64,000 bases of DNA. It comes from Tetraselmis striata. Lineage: Eukaryota > Chlorophyta > Chlorodendrophyceae > Chlorodendrales > Chlorodendraceae. The stretch is taken from contig VCJN01002660.1 of NCBI GenBank assembly GCA_006384855.1, positions 36,772 to 100,771 on the forward strand. The letters are read 5' to 3'. The position numbers and the translations under genes were made by a program. Positions 1-10,205 of this stretch are shown here, piece by piece. The notes under the pieces are model-generated. The model saw nothing but the letters and a program-made list of their open reading frames with translations. It was not told where the DNA came from and did not search any database. The number at the start of each line of letters is the position of its first letter. Within the stretch, counting starts at the first letter, position 1.

Positions 1-340
1 TACTTCAGCCATTGGTCTGCAAGCCGGGTTAATGTGTGAAGTGGGGTGTGGGGCACACGTCTCCGTGGGCGTGTAGGTCGGGCAGAGCACTGCCACCAAG
101 GCTGCTCCCCATTGCGAGCATGCTGTCCCTTCCTGCGCCATAGGTCAGCGCGTGTTGGCGCATGACAGCGGAAATCGGGGCGTGAGCGTAGCATACCATC
201 CGACAAAGCGGCCGTGCGGGGTTGCTTCCGGATATAGACTCGCAGACGCAGCATGAAGCAAGGGCAAACGCTTAGTTAGGGCTCGATTCTGTCACAGCGG
301 AGCTAGGCGGCGACTGTCCCTGGCCGCATTCGATGGGCTG

Positions 341-2959
341 ATGATATCTGTGCTTGCATTTGTTGAAGCGGATCGCAGCCGCTGCAAGCCGATGCTGGGA
401 ATGGCTCACAAGCAATGTGGAATCCGTGGCGCGAAACCGTCGGCGTTGGCGACTCTGCTCGCCGAGGCACACCCTGCCGGTGTCGCCCTGGCAGCCCTGC
501 TGCTCGCCGTCGTTTCAGCACCCTGCGAGGCTACGCGTGCTGTCCCGAGCCACCACCTCTCCGGCAACCCGCCAAGCTGGAACCACCATGGCCACGTGAG
601 GACATATGCCGAAAGCCCTCAGGGCTCAGCTTTGGGGAACCTGTCCCCGGACTACCGCGCCGCCCTCGCGGAGCAGCTGCGACTGCGGGCGCATCATCAC
701 GGCGAATTGGGAAGCGCGGAGCCCACGACTGACGCATTTGACAGCCCGGAGAGGGTGAGGGCATTGCGCCAGGCGTTTGCGGACACGCTTGATCCGCCGG
801 GGCGGGTGCGGGCCATGTCCAGGTACACGGAGGCCCGGGCCCAGTGCAGCTGGACGTCGATTCCGGCAAGCGGCAGGCTGCCTCACCAGCAGCTGGGATA
901 CTCGTAAGTTTCCCTCTGCGCTCCCGGCCTGCATGGACAACACCTGCCTGATACATGAGACGCGAACTAGCGTGCTATGAATTCCCCCTGTAACTTACCT
1001 TATCGGACCATTGACTGGTCCCATCTGGGTGAGCTGCAGATGCAGCAACAATGTCCAGTACCTCAAGCGTGTGTCGTCATTAGTAATCGGCAACAGTGCT
1101 GATGGTTATCCGTGCGGAGACTCGTTACTTCTTCGTATATCACATGACATGTGCCTTGCATCCCTCTGGAAACATCAGGCAAATGTTTAATATCAGCCGC
1201 TTGACCCTCCTCTGCCACCGGGCCCTTACCAAATACATCATATAATATTGAAGTTTTGTATTACAGTCATGTGGAATTGTATTCCTACTTTCATCAAGTT
1301 ATCAAACCAGCTGAGGTTCGATCCGGCCCTGCGCATCTACTATTGCACGTAGCCAGTAGTGGTGCCACATGCCGGTGTGGTCCCATGCGGCTCCCCATGG
1401 GTGGCACATGCGCCTGAGCATGTTGGAAAGGCAATACACGTGGGATTGTATCCGCTGAACAACGCCACTCTGCCTGGGTGGATAGAAACCCGCTGCAGAG
1501 AGGGGAACAGAGCAAACATGCCTACGGGAGAGCCACCTGTATGCGTGGGTGGGCACGGTCACAACATGTCATGGGTACTGCCCTAAAACCCTAAAACCCG
1601 CTGACATCTGGATTGCGGTGCCACGACGCTCTCTGCAGGCACAAACCTGGAAACGTGAGGTGGTACCCCAACGGATCGGTCGACAGCTTCGTGTATGACA
1701 CCTGCCATGTTCGCGCTGATGCAGAGGGCGGCTTTTGGAGCATCGCTCACGTAGGGCCAATCAAAAGCATCGGTGGAGACGAGCACAACTTTGTGTCGCT
1801 CGACGTCGGCGACCTTTCGGAGGAGCTGGCTGCAGGACGGCCTATTTGGCTCACCGGCCACGCCCTCCAGCTCATCGCCAGGGACGGGACTCCCCTGGGG
1901 TCCCCGCCCGTGCACGTCCACCACGCCCAGTGGAGGGCGTCTTCTCGCTGGAATGTCGCTGCGGAAATCCAAAACGGGGCTGCGGGCGAGACCTTCCACC
2001 GTAAGGATAGGTTCACTGTTTTTGAGAACGCATGGGCTGGCGACAATCAGTGCATGGAGGCTGAGGGCGGGACGGACTGCTTCATCGCAGCCTACCCTTT
2101 TGGGGTTGGCACGCAGTTGCCCCCCTCGAGTCACGGTCTAGCCTTTGATACCATGCTTCTGGACCTGCGCCCTGAGGTCTCGGAGGCGATTGAGTTTTAT
2201 ATCCAGGTGGGGGTCCGATGGACCCGCAAGGTCCAAGTGCCGCTGCGAAACATAGAAAGCTTCAGAATCGGCCGTGGCCCTTACAACACCTACCGTATCT
2301 CTGATCAGTCGGCCTCCATGAGCTGGGGCGCGGCGCAGGCGCCTTACAGTGGCCGTTTCGTGCACACACGCATCCATGCCCACCGGGAGTTCTTCAACAG
2401 CATGATGATCTTTGCTGCATCGCCTGAGCAGCTGGGGCTGGCTGGGGGCTTGGGCCATCTCGACTTCAGCAACTTTGGCCCTGACGATGATGTTGTGGAG
2501 CTTGAGAAGATAGGCTACAGCATCGAAGAGGCGCAGGCTTACCTCCTCAAGCACCTGGCGCGGTCTCAAAGGCTTTGCAGCTTGCATGGCAACTGCACCA
2601 ACGCGCCGACGTTGATGTGCGCTTTCATGGATCAGGGCAGGGAGCCGCCAGCGGAAGGAGAGCAAGGCCCGCGGAAGGGTGCGCAGTGGGACCGCATGAG
2701 AACGGACAGCGGAGACTGCGACTCGGTATTCATCAACAAGGGAGACGTGATCACGCAGGTGATGTTCCACCCTCGGGCCGAAAATCGCGAGCTTCATTGG
2801 GCGCACAACGCCTATTTGGCCCTGTTCATGGAGGCGGGGAACCATGATGCTGAGCAAATTGCCACCTTGAACGTGCTCAGCGCTCTAGAGCATGATCAGG
2901 ATAGGATCATCGGCCCATGGCAATTCACGACGATTGTGGCTGATGGGGCGGACCCATGA
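341..2959 (+). CDS. Probable secreted histidine-motif protein of unknown family (2 exons)
   Basis: Exons 341-903 and 1639-2959. The donor at 904 is a perfect GTAAGT, the acceptor is CTCTCTGCAG, and phase (2 then 1) is conserved, giving 627 aa from the ATG at 341; in-frame ATGs at 392 and 401 are also possible. A hydrophobic stretch at residues 44-62 (ALAALLLAVVSAP) followed by polar sequence looks like a signal peptide or anchor. Exon 2 has an HVHH cluster near residue 279, a second cluster HTRIHAH near 429, paired cysteines (QC, DC) and a late motif FINKGDVIT near 551. Two separated His clusters followed by such a C-terminal strand recall copper type II ascorbate-dependent monooxygenases or other His-metal beta-sandwich proteins, but this is inference only. 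The intron carries two copies of CCCTAAAA. Upstream exons cannot be excluded. Sure of coding nature, unsure of function. Confidence 0.6.
904..1638 (+). other. Intron of the histidine-motif gene with telomere-like repeat
   Basis: GTAAGT...CTGCAG intron of 735 nt. It contains CCCTAAAACCCTAAAACCC at 1581-1599, two full units of the TTTTAGGG repeat in reverse orientation. Nothing else recognisable. Confidence 0.6.
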
Positions 2960-4152
2960 TGGCTGCATGCACCCATCTCTCGGTACTTTCCCCAGCTGTA
3001 AACATATGTTGGATTGATCTCATGCAGCGAATCGGACTGTGGAATTCAGTTTGTGGTGTGCGTGTGTGTCGATATTCCTTGGCGACAGCGAGGCGGGGTC
3101 CTCAATTCATTGAAACTGGTTACATGCCCATCAGTCTGTGCTTTGCCAACGTCCACCCACGCCATACTGCATGCCACACTACAGGTACCAGATCTAATCC
3201 ATCTACGCACTTGGGCCTCTGTAATACCACAAGGACGCGGGACATGCGACTTGGTGGCAAAACTGACCGCTTCATGCGATGCGGTGAGCATATGGCACCA
3301 CCGACTCGTTGGCATGGATGAGCTTTGGACCATGCGGGCGGAGACTGGCCAGGGATGGAGGCAAATGTGCGGGCGATAATGTCGATATGGTAGTCCATGT
3401 TGGAATGCAGTACTTCCCTTTGACACGCGCGCATATTTCGCTGTCAGCTCTGCAGCAATGTGAAGGAGCTGAAGAAACGCAATGCGGGACCCTGACCATC
3501 ACCATCATCAACATAATATGGACTCAGCTCGGACTCTACATCAGCGCCGGCGGCAGAAGGGCACCCAGCCCAGCCAGCTGCCCAGGCGCACGAAAATGAC
3601 TGTTCCTTCCTGGTACCTTGCTGCAGTTTGCTGTGTTCACGACATGTGCGCCAGTCAAGCGATACAACTTTATACGCCCGCCGCGTGACCCCACGCATGG
3701 CCACGCACGCCAGCAAATGATTGCCCGTGGGTAATGATCGTGGTGCCCCCGTGACATTGTGGGTTCAGTTACGGCGTCTTGATGCCTAACAAGCGGTGGC
3801 AGCATATTCCTCAGCCACATGCGTGCAGGCTGGGCGTGCCACCGATGGGCACGATGGGCAGAATGAGACATCCCCCCCTCCACCCCCCCCCCCTTCTAGT
3901 TCTGCACCGCTCTTCACCCCCTTTCTCCCCAGCATCCATACCTGCGCCCCATCAAGCCAGATCCAACACCCAGCAACGCACAGCGGATTGGTAGGCGCTA
4001 GAAGAAGGAGAATGAAAGCCACGCAGAAAGGGAGAGGAGGAAAAGGGTTGAGGGGGAGGGAGAATACAGAAGGGCTGCAGGACTTACACTCAGGCCCATC
4101 GTACGGCGTCCTATGCTGGCTATGAGACAGCGGCCTGCGAGGGTCCTGGCAA
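2960..4152. other. Intergenic region between the His-motif gene and prefoldin 3
   Basis: No open frame here looks like a gene: short ORFs overlap on both strands with unrelated compositions. A C-rich tract lies at about 3871-3893. The segment separates two convergent genes, so it should hold both 3' ends; no clear polyadenylation signal was identified. Confidence 0.5.
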
Positions 4153-4701
4153 TCAGGCGTTGGCCTCTGCCCTGGACTTGCGCTGCGCGACGTCGTGGTT
4201 GTACACGCGCGCGATGGTGACCTCGGTGGTGGTGATGTTGTCCTTCAGGAAGTCGAGCTCCTTCTGGTTGTTGGCCAGGTTGGCCTTGCACGTCTCGTAG
4301 TTGGCCGTCAGCAGCTCCTGCGCCTCCGCCAGCGGGTACTCCAGCATCACGTTGGCACCAAGCCACAGTTTCACGCTCTCCGGGTTCTTCACGCGCGCCT
4401 TGGTGAACACCTGGTCGTGCAGCTCAAAGTCCACCAGCACCCCATCCGCCGAGCCCTGCTTCTCCACCAGCAGCGTGACCGTGTCCAGCGCCTTCTTGAT
4501 GTCCGGCAGCTTCGTTTGCAGGCGCACTCGGCGCTGCAGCAGCTGCTGCTCCAGAATCTTGTAGTTATGGTAGTTGCTGTTGAGCTCCTTGAGCACGCTG
4601 TCGGCCCCGCCGCCCTTGGACGCCAGGAACGCGCCCACGTCCTCCACGAACGTCGCCGTCGGCAAGCCGCTAGTCGCCGCCGCCGCCGTCGTCACCGCCA
4701 T
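4153..4701 (-). CDS. PFD3: Prefoldin subunit 3 (VBP1 family)
   Basis: A 182-aa uninterrupted frame. Prefoldin 3 is an alpha-class subunit of the hexameric cytosolic co-chaperone that hands nascent actin and tubulin to the CCT chaperonin. The protein has the alpha-prefoldin plan: an N-terminal coiled coil (about residues 35-85, with LEQQLLQRRVRLQTKLPDIK), a central beta-hairpin region including LWLGANVMLEYPLAEA, and a C-terminal coiled coil around ANYETCKANLANNQKELDFL. The LGANVMLEY block followed by AxxLL is characteristic of subunit 3. The start chosen is the first ATG (4701), giving a length usual for the family (about 180-200 aa). It is the only clearly intronless gene in the window. No upstream element was recognised. 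Confidence 0.93.
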   Translation of the reverse strand: MAVTTAAAATSGLPTATFVEDVGAFLASKGGGADSVLKELNSNYHNYKILEQQLLQRRVRLQTKLPDIKKALDTVTLLVEKQGSADGVLVDFELHDQVFTKARVKNPESVKLWLGANVMLEYPLAEAQELLTANYETCKANLANNQKELDFLKDNITTTEVTIARVYNHDVAQRKSRAEANA

Positions 4702-5136
4702 CGTGACCCCACCCGGTGGCCGAAACCCCCTCTCCGCTGCGACGATGAGCTTGAAGGTTGCTGCGGGAGGTCATGCACGTCAAGCAGGGCCGCTGCGGCG
4801 GGGCTGGGTGCGGTGCTGGGCTGCGTGTGTTGCTTGCGCCCTCGTTCTCCGCTTCTGGACGTGGCGCGGGCGTGCTCCCACCGGTACAGCAGGTAAGGAT
4901 TCAGGATTAAATGGTACGCTGCGCGCGGGTCGCAGTGAGCTCGCGCCCGCCCGCGGGCGGCAGGGAGCGACGAGCCCCCGCGGGTTTTTTTTCCAACCCC
5001 GGGACTCGGGGCGGAAAAACAACAAACCCCCCGCGGGGTACCAGTACGTACATATACAGGATTTTTACTTACCGTACATCTGTGCTTCAACATGTGCGCA
5101 CTAAACAGAAGTAAAAGCAACTATGAAAGATTGCCA
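4702..5136. other. Upstream region of prefoldin 3 with GC-rich hairpin sequence
   Basis: Non-coding between the prefoldin ATG and the retroelement fragment. Around 4975-5040 the sequence alternates CCCGCGGG-type palindromes with T and A runs (CCCCGCGGGTTTTTTTT, later CCCCCCGCGGGGTACC), able to fold locally. Similar stretches occur near 53800. No promoter motif assigned. Confidence 0.4.
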
Positions 5137-5715
5137 TCAAAAGAGAGACATAAGCCTGAAACCGAGGGTCGAGCAGGAGGCCAGGGAGCCAAGAACCAAG
5201 GAAGAGCCAAGCAAGGGAACCAAGAAGTCGCCAAGCTGCCAAGGAACCAAAGGGTCAAGTGGGGGTGGGCCATCAGCCGCGGCGAGCACGCTTGCAGCCG
5301 AGGCCCAGGTCATAGCAACACATGCCGACGAGCGACGCGACGCATGCGCATGAGCACCATCACGTGCCGCGCGCGCCGCCGCGACCCCGCCGAGATCGTT
5401 CTCTACATGTGCCATGTTGATGAGCAAGGAGAAACGGCGGCGCCACGCATACAAGAGCTGGCCGATTTTCTGGCCAGTGTGCGTATGGCTAGCTTTCGCG
5501 AGCTTCACCAAGAAGGCCTTGGCGTGCAGGGTCAACGAGCCGAACTCGGACACGGCGAATGGAACAAAGCGAAGCATGCCGGCGGCGTTTCGGACACCCT
5601 CGTCATACTGTTGGATTTTGTGCCGCTCTGCGGCCCGCAATAATGCAATCGTTGGATCCGAGCTTGACACGCCGAGGATAGGGGCAATGATAGATGATGG
5701 TATCGACAGCAACAA
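5137..5715 (-). mobile_element. LINE-type reverse-transcriptase C-terminal fragment (decayed)
   Basis: A 192-aa frame whose middle part carries the block FVPFAVSEFGSLTLHAKAFL preceded by an AAERHKIQQYDEGV helix. This arrangement (charged helix, then a VPF.V...G strand, then a helix) is typical of the tail that follows the endonuclease-like domain in non-LTR retroelement ORFs of algae and protists. The reverse-transcriptase core is absent upstream and no terminal poly-A or target duplication was found, so it is a truncated relic. The fragment at 45174-45880 has the same kind of block (YYPFVVEDRGRLGKSAL). Could alternatively be a host exon copied from such a domain. Confidence 0.45.
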
Positions 5716-7615
5716 ATAATGTTCCCGCGGATACCGCCATACTCAAAAAGCCCAACATCTGCTGGCCGGCCGTCGCTGCCCTTCGGAAGAGAAACAAGCA
5801 CCGACGGGTCCGTGAGTCAGGATCTGGACAGCACCCACGCGCCTGGGGCGGACTTAACGTCGTGGCAAACATCGGAAAGGCCATGTGCCACCCACTCGTG
5901 TGCGGCGTGATTGGAGTCGCCCCCAGTGCAACTAACGAGCCACGTGATCAGCGTACGCGACCGCCCAAGCCGAAGGAGTGCCTTCCACGCCAGCATCCTC
6001 AAAACATAAACAGGATTAATAATGATGAAGAATCAAGGATTTTTCCTTTCCCGCCCGAGGCGATTTTTAATTTCTTCGTCGCGGACTGCTACTTGCTTTG
6101 GAGCTGTAAGTTTTTTTCGTCCCCGGGACAGGATTGGCAACAATATCCCTGTTGCGTAATCCAAGGATGTTGTTGACGACGAGTGAGGGTGGTGCTATTC
6201 GGTTTTATACCAAACGAGGTTTAATCCCGGGATTTTACCAAGTACTGTTAAGTACTTTTTCTCTGTTTTGACTGCTTGTATGGCACAACTGAGCGCGCCG
6301 CGTGCGCCTCATCTAGGCGACGAACCCCTATTTCGCTTGAATGACAAGATAATACGAGGACTATACCGGCCACAAGGTATTGTGACAATAGCGAAGAAAC
6401 ACAAAGCCTTATCAAAGACTATAGTAAAAGTAGAGCGCAAATACAATGTTGGAGTAGCAAAACCATTCAAGCAACCATGTTCCTTACAAACAGTGTTTAA
6501 TTGTTATCACAATCCGTTGTTTCCCCTGTCATTCCCCTCTTGCCCGTCAGCATGCTGCTGCTCATCATCGCCGGGCGACACTTATTCCTGTACGGTGGCC
6601 GCATCTTGAGCCGTAACCTCAACCACAAGCATATCTTCTACCATGCTCAGCAAATCCTCGTCTACATTCTCTAGCTATCGCATGTAAACATAGCAATACA
6701 AAGTCATGAGATCTACAACCATGCAGTGCTTAAATGCCGCCCGGCCTTTCGTTTGGATTTGTTTATGAATGATGTTCATTCTTTCTATCGGCGTAGCAAT
6801 AAAGGCCATAGATATAATCATGACAGCAACGCTAGCCAGGTTCTACGCTTATAAGGTTTTCAAGCAGGTGTTCCTCACCGTCTCGTCCCACCAGACAATT
6901 GGACAGCACGCTCTAGCCAACGCCGCCTCGCAGTTTAGAATCGCGCGCCAATCACAGAAGATGGGTGGCGACCTAGGTTTTTCTCTCGCACGTACTTCTC
7001 TTTGCAGCGGGCAGCCTCGGCACTGTGGGCTTAACTGGCAAAGCTCCACATAGTGTTGTAGCCACCAATACAATTTAGGTACCTCATGAACGCGCCAACT
7101 ATAGATGTGATCTCACTTTCGAGCAAAGCGGATGGACGGGCTGACGCCAACGCCCGTCGCCACGCCACGCCGACGCCAACGCCAACGCTCGTGACTCCGT
7201 ATAGTAGGACCCCAAGTCGGCGGCGGCCAGCAATCTTAGTATCAGAAGAGAGCCATGCATGCTTTGCATGATTGCTTCGCCCCCTCTTCCTTTATCTGTG
7301 GGATGCAGGCCTTGCTAGAGGTTCACCTTTTTCGCGACACCTTCGTTTGTGATGATGTCTTGACATGCGAGTCCATGCATGGTAAAGTGGGAGTACTATA
7401 CCTACCAGAACAAGTCGGTGGCGTGATTCAAGCCGGACCTGTGCGTGTACTGCGCTGGACAACTTGGAGCCGGACGGCGCCACAAAGACCTGCAGACCGT
7501 CTATCTGCGTGCTGCTGCGTGCTGCCCGTCTGCGAGGTACAGCCTGCCCTTTTCGTTGCCGCTGGTTGCAACTGCATTGTGTGTCACTGCAAACGTTTTC
7601 ATGAATCTCACACGC
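5716..7615. other. Gene-poor region
   Basis: Only short, composition-inconsistent frames on both strands. From about 6180 the DNA becomes AT-richer. A stretch at 7433-7536 reads as a short Cys-containing frame (LCVYCAGQLGAGRRHKD) ending at a possible GTACAG donor, but it could not be phased with the frame at 7623-7838. Confidence 0.4.
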
Positions 7616-7622
7616 ATGCAAG

Positions 7623-7838
7623 GCAAATGAGCTGAAGCACATCGTACGCAGCCTCAAGCCCAACGCCCAACATCAGGTCAAGAACCTGGACAAGCAGCTT
7701 GCCGGGCAAGCACTGGAGCGCATGCGAGGCGGGCACCCGCAACATGGAGCGATAGCCCCGACGGCGTCAGCGTCAACGTCGGCGGCATCAGCCGCCACCG
7801 CGGCTGCGCTTGCGGAGTCGGACACTGGAGGGGCTTAG
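7623..7838 (+). CDS. Possible terminal exon of an unidentified gene
   Basis: An open frame beginning after CATGCAAG and ending with TAG at 7836-7838, about 71 aa. It reads ELKHIVRSLKPNAQHQVKNL with amphipathic, non-repetitive composition, followed by an Ala/Ser/Thr-rich tail. This looks more protein-like than the other frames nearby. No family recognised; upstream exons could not be joined in phase. Kept as a weak candidate only. Confidence 0.22.
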   Translation, partial: ANELKHIVRSLKPNAQHQVKNLDKQLAGQALERMRGGHPQHGAIAPTASASTSAASAATAAALAESDTGGA

Positions 7839-8204
7839 TACTATTGTATCGCTTGACAATGCCAAATGTTGACATTGTAGCACATGTAAAGGGCAGGGAC
7901 AGGGTTGGGGACCATGCACACTGGTGCAAACCACTGTGCACAATTTTCACACAAGGCTGCCCTATGCCACACTTTTAACATTTTCTTGAACATCGCCATC
8001 ATTGTCGGGCTACTGCGTTGCACACACACATATGCATCTTTATTATCATATTGTGGTCTCTCAATCTCCGCGCCACCGCCGCCGCGCTACCGAATTCACT
8101 TGCTAATGCGGTTTGTGTAAAGAACGGCCCGGATTTACTAGCGACCTAGTATACTTGTAAGAGTAGTAGGCATGTCTTGATATCCTTCCGCCGGGCTGCT
8201 GCTG

Positions 8205-9065
8205 CTCCGAAACCAATTTAGCACTGAAATCGCACAGCAACGCCATGCCGCTGTCCAGTATGGTGGCTATTCTAGCTCAAATCACAATTATGGCATATTG
8301 GACTATATACAGCCAGCACATGGTATGATTTGCAGCTTTAAACGTTGCTATTCGAGTATTTATTTGCTGCCGCTCCGTAGCGCACCCCGCAGTATTTAAC
8401 GCACAACAATATGGCAGTGCATGTATACCACCAACCCCAAAGTACGCATAATCTGTTCTCGCTGGGGATCGCTAGACGAATATATATGAGTATATGACTA
8501 CTAGATATCAGAGCACATACAATAAACAGTTGGGGGGGGGGGGGGGGGGGGAGGAGCTAGGGCCCCGCCCACACACGGAATGCTCGCCGGGAACAACGCA
8601 ACTCCAAAAAATGCTCCGAAACCAGTGCTGAAACCGTCGCCGCAACGCCCGGATGCTGCCCAATATGGTGGCTACTCCAGCTCAAATCATGGTGGCATAG
8701 TGGACCATTATATATAGCCAGCACATGATATGGTTTGCAGCTCAAAACGTTTAAGTCGCGATTGCTTATTTCATAGTATATATTTGCTGCCGCTCCGTAG
8801 CGTACACCGCAGTGTTTACCGCACAACAATATGGCAGTACATGATATATATATATACCACCAACACGCCAAAAATACTCAGAATCTGTTCTCGCGCTGGG
8901 GATCGCTAGAATATATATGTGACAACATATCATCACATACAAACAGTTTATAGGGAGAAGGGGGGGGGGGGGGGCGGGGAGGGCCCCCACACACGGAATG
9001 CCCGCCAGGAACAACGCAGCACCAAAGAATGCTCCGAAAGCAGTGCTGCTTGAAACCGTCGCCGC
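8205..9065. repeat. Direct tandem repeat, unit about 415 nt, two copies plus a partial
   Basis: Copy 1 starts near 8205 and copy 2 near 8610. Shared landmarks are GCTCCGAAACCA, a block ending CAGCACATG(G)TATG, TTTGCTGCCGCTCCGTAGCG, GCACAACAATATGGCAGT, ATCTGTTCTCGC..TGGGGATCG, ATATATATG, a G homopolymer (8532-8551 and about 8960-8974) and CACACACGGAATGC. A third partial copy begins near 9030 (TGCTCCGAAAGCAGTGCTG). Copies differ by point changes and microsatellite length, so the duplication is not very recent. No coding capacity conserved between copies. Confidence 0.8.
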
Positions 9066-9990
9066 AGAGCACCGCACGCCGGGACATCACCCAGTGGCAA
9101 GCATGCTGTCGGCATGCATGTACAAAGGGTTGGCGGGGCAACAGCTCGACGGCAGCAGCAAGCGGCGATGCTTGTTGCACGCCGAACTTGCTGCGAAATC
9201 AAGAATTATTCATACCATGGAATGATGGAACCGCCATCACAACGCACCGCACGGCCGCTCATGGGTTGCCGGGACGACTCAATATAGTTAGTATCCAAAA
9301 CCAACACCACAACAGCTGCACCAGCAAGTCCGCAGCACCGCCAAGTGCTCTGTGCTGGGTGGCTAGGGCATTACTCAACGCTTGTTCTCTCAAAAATTCC
9401 CACCCCCTCCGCATGTTAGTGGCTTACCATAGGCAGTTGGGTTGGGGGAGAGGCATAGTGCATCGCGTTGTCGTTGGAAGTGCACGTGTCACAATGAATT
9501 GCATAGTGTGCTGCAGTACATAAAGTACTAGAAAATCGTTACAAACAAACCGGAGGGGGGGGGGGGCTCAAAATGGAGGGGGTGTGACCGAAACCAGGTC
9601 AATTTGTCGGAATGACCTAACTTTGGGTCAGCTGTAGGTGCTGGAGCGTCGGCGGAGAAAGGCCCGGGCCGGTTTCATCAGCTGATGCCGCGGTTCCTAC
9701 AGCGGGCGCTTCCCGCGCGCGCGTTTCGTTGATGAATGGTAACTTCTGCCTGCTGTTGCTGTGCGGCGGGGGCCACTTCGAGCAAACACTGCAATGTACT
9801 GTGTTTTCATCCCAGTTGATTGTGGGCTTGTGGCCATCCCCTGCATCATAAAAACGTTGCTCGAGCTGGGGCGTGACTCCGTATGACGCCCCGCCGCTCC
9901 AGCGAGTTGTCGAACGCACCGTGGCGGCCGGGCTCAGCCGTCACTACCAGTCTTCCACGGTACAGGTACAGGGTAGTCGACAGCCTCCGG
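9066..9990. other. Intergenic region upstream of the GT29 gene
   Basis: No gene assigned. A minus-strand frame at 9617-9919 has one protein-like patch (INWDENTVHCSVCSKW) but no splice context that could be joined. The region leads into the TATA-like element at 9991. Confidence 0.4.
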
Positions 9991-9997
9991 TATAAAT
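9991..9997 (+). promoter_or_regulatory. TATA-like box of the GT29 gene
   Basis: TATAAAT flanked by GC-rich sequence (CCTCCGG upstream, GGCGCGGCG downstream). It lies 34 nt before the ATG at 10025, so if used it would imply a very short 5' leader. Confidence 0.45.
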
Positions 9998-10024
9998 GGC
10001 GCGGCGCGTGGCGAGGGGGCTAAG

Positions 10025-10170
10025 ATGAGGCTTTCTACCAGTACATCTCGTCAAGAGCGTGCGAGTAGCGACCAGACCAGGCCGCTGGCCGGGGGCGCCA
10101 AGGCGAATGCCCGCTGCGCGACAGGGGGCACTTGGCTCCGGCGAGCCGGGCGGGTGGTAATCCCCCCCCG

Positions 10171-10205
<35 letters not shown>

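Noticed and set aside
2138..2857. 239-aa minus-strand frame opposite the His-motif gene
   Set aside because: Antisense shadow; the plus strand is open over a longer span and joins an upstream exon in phase.
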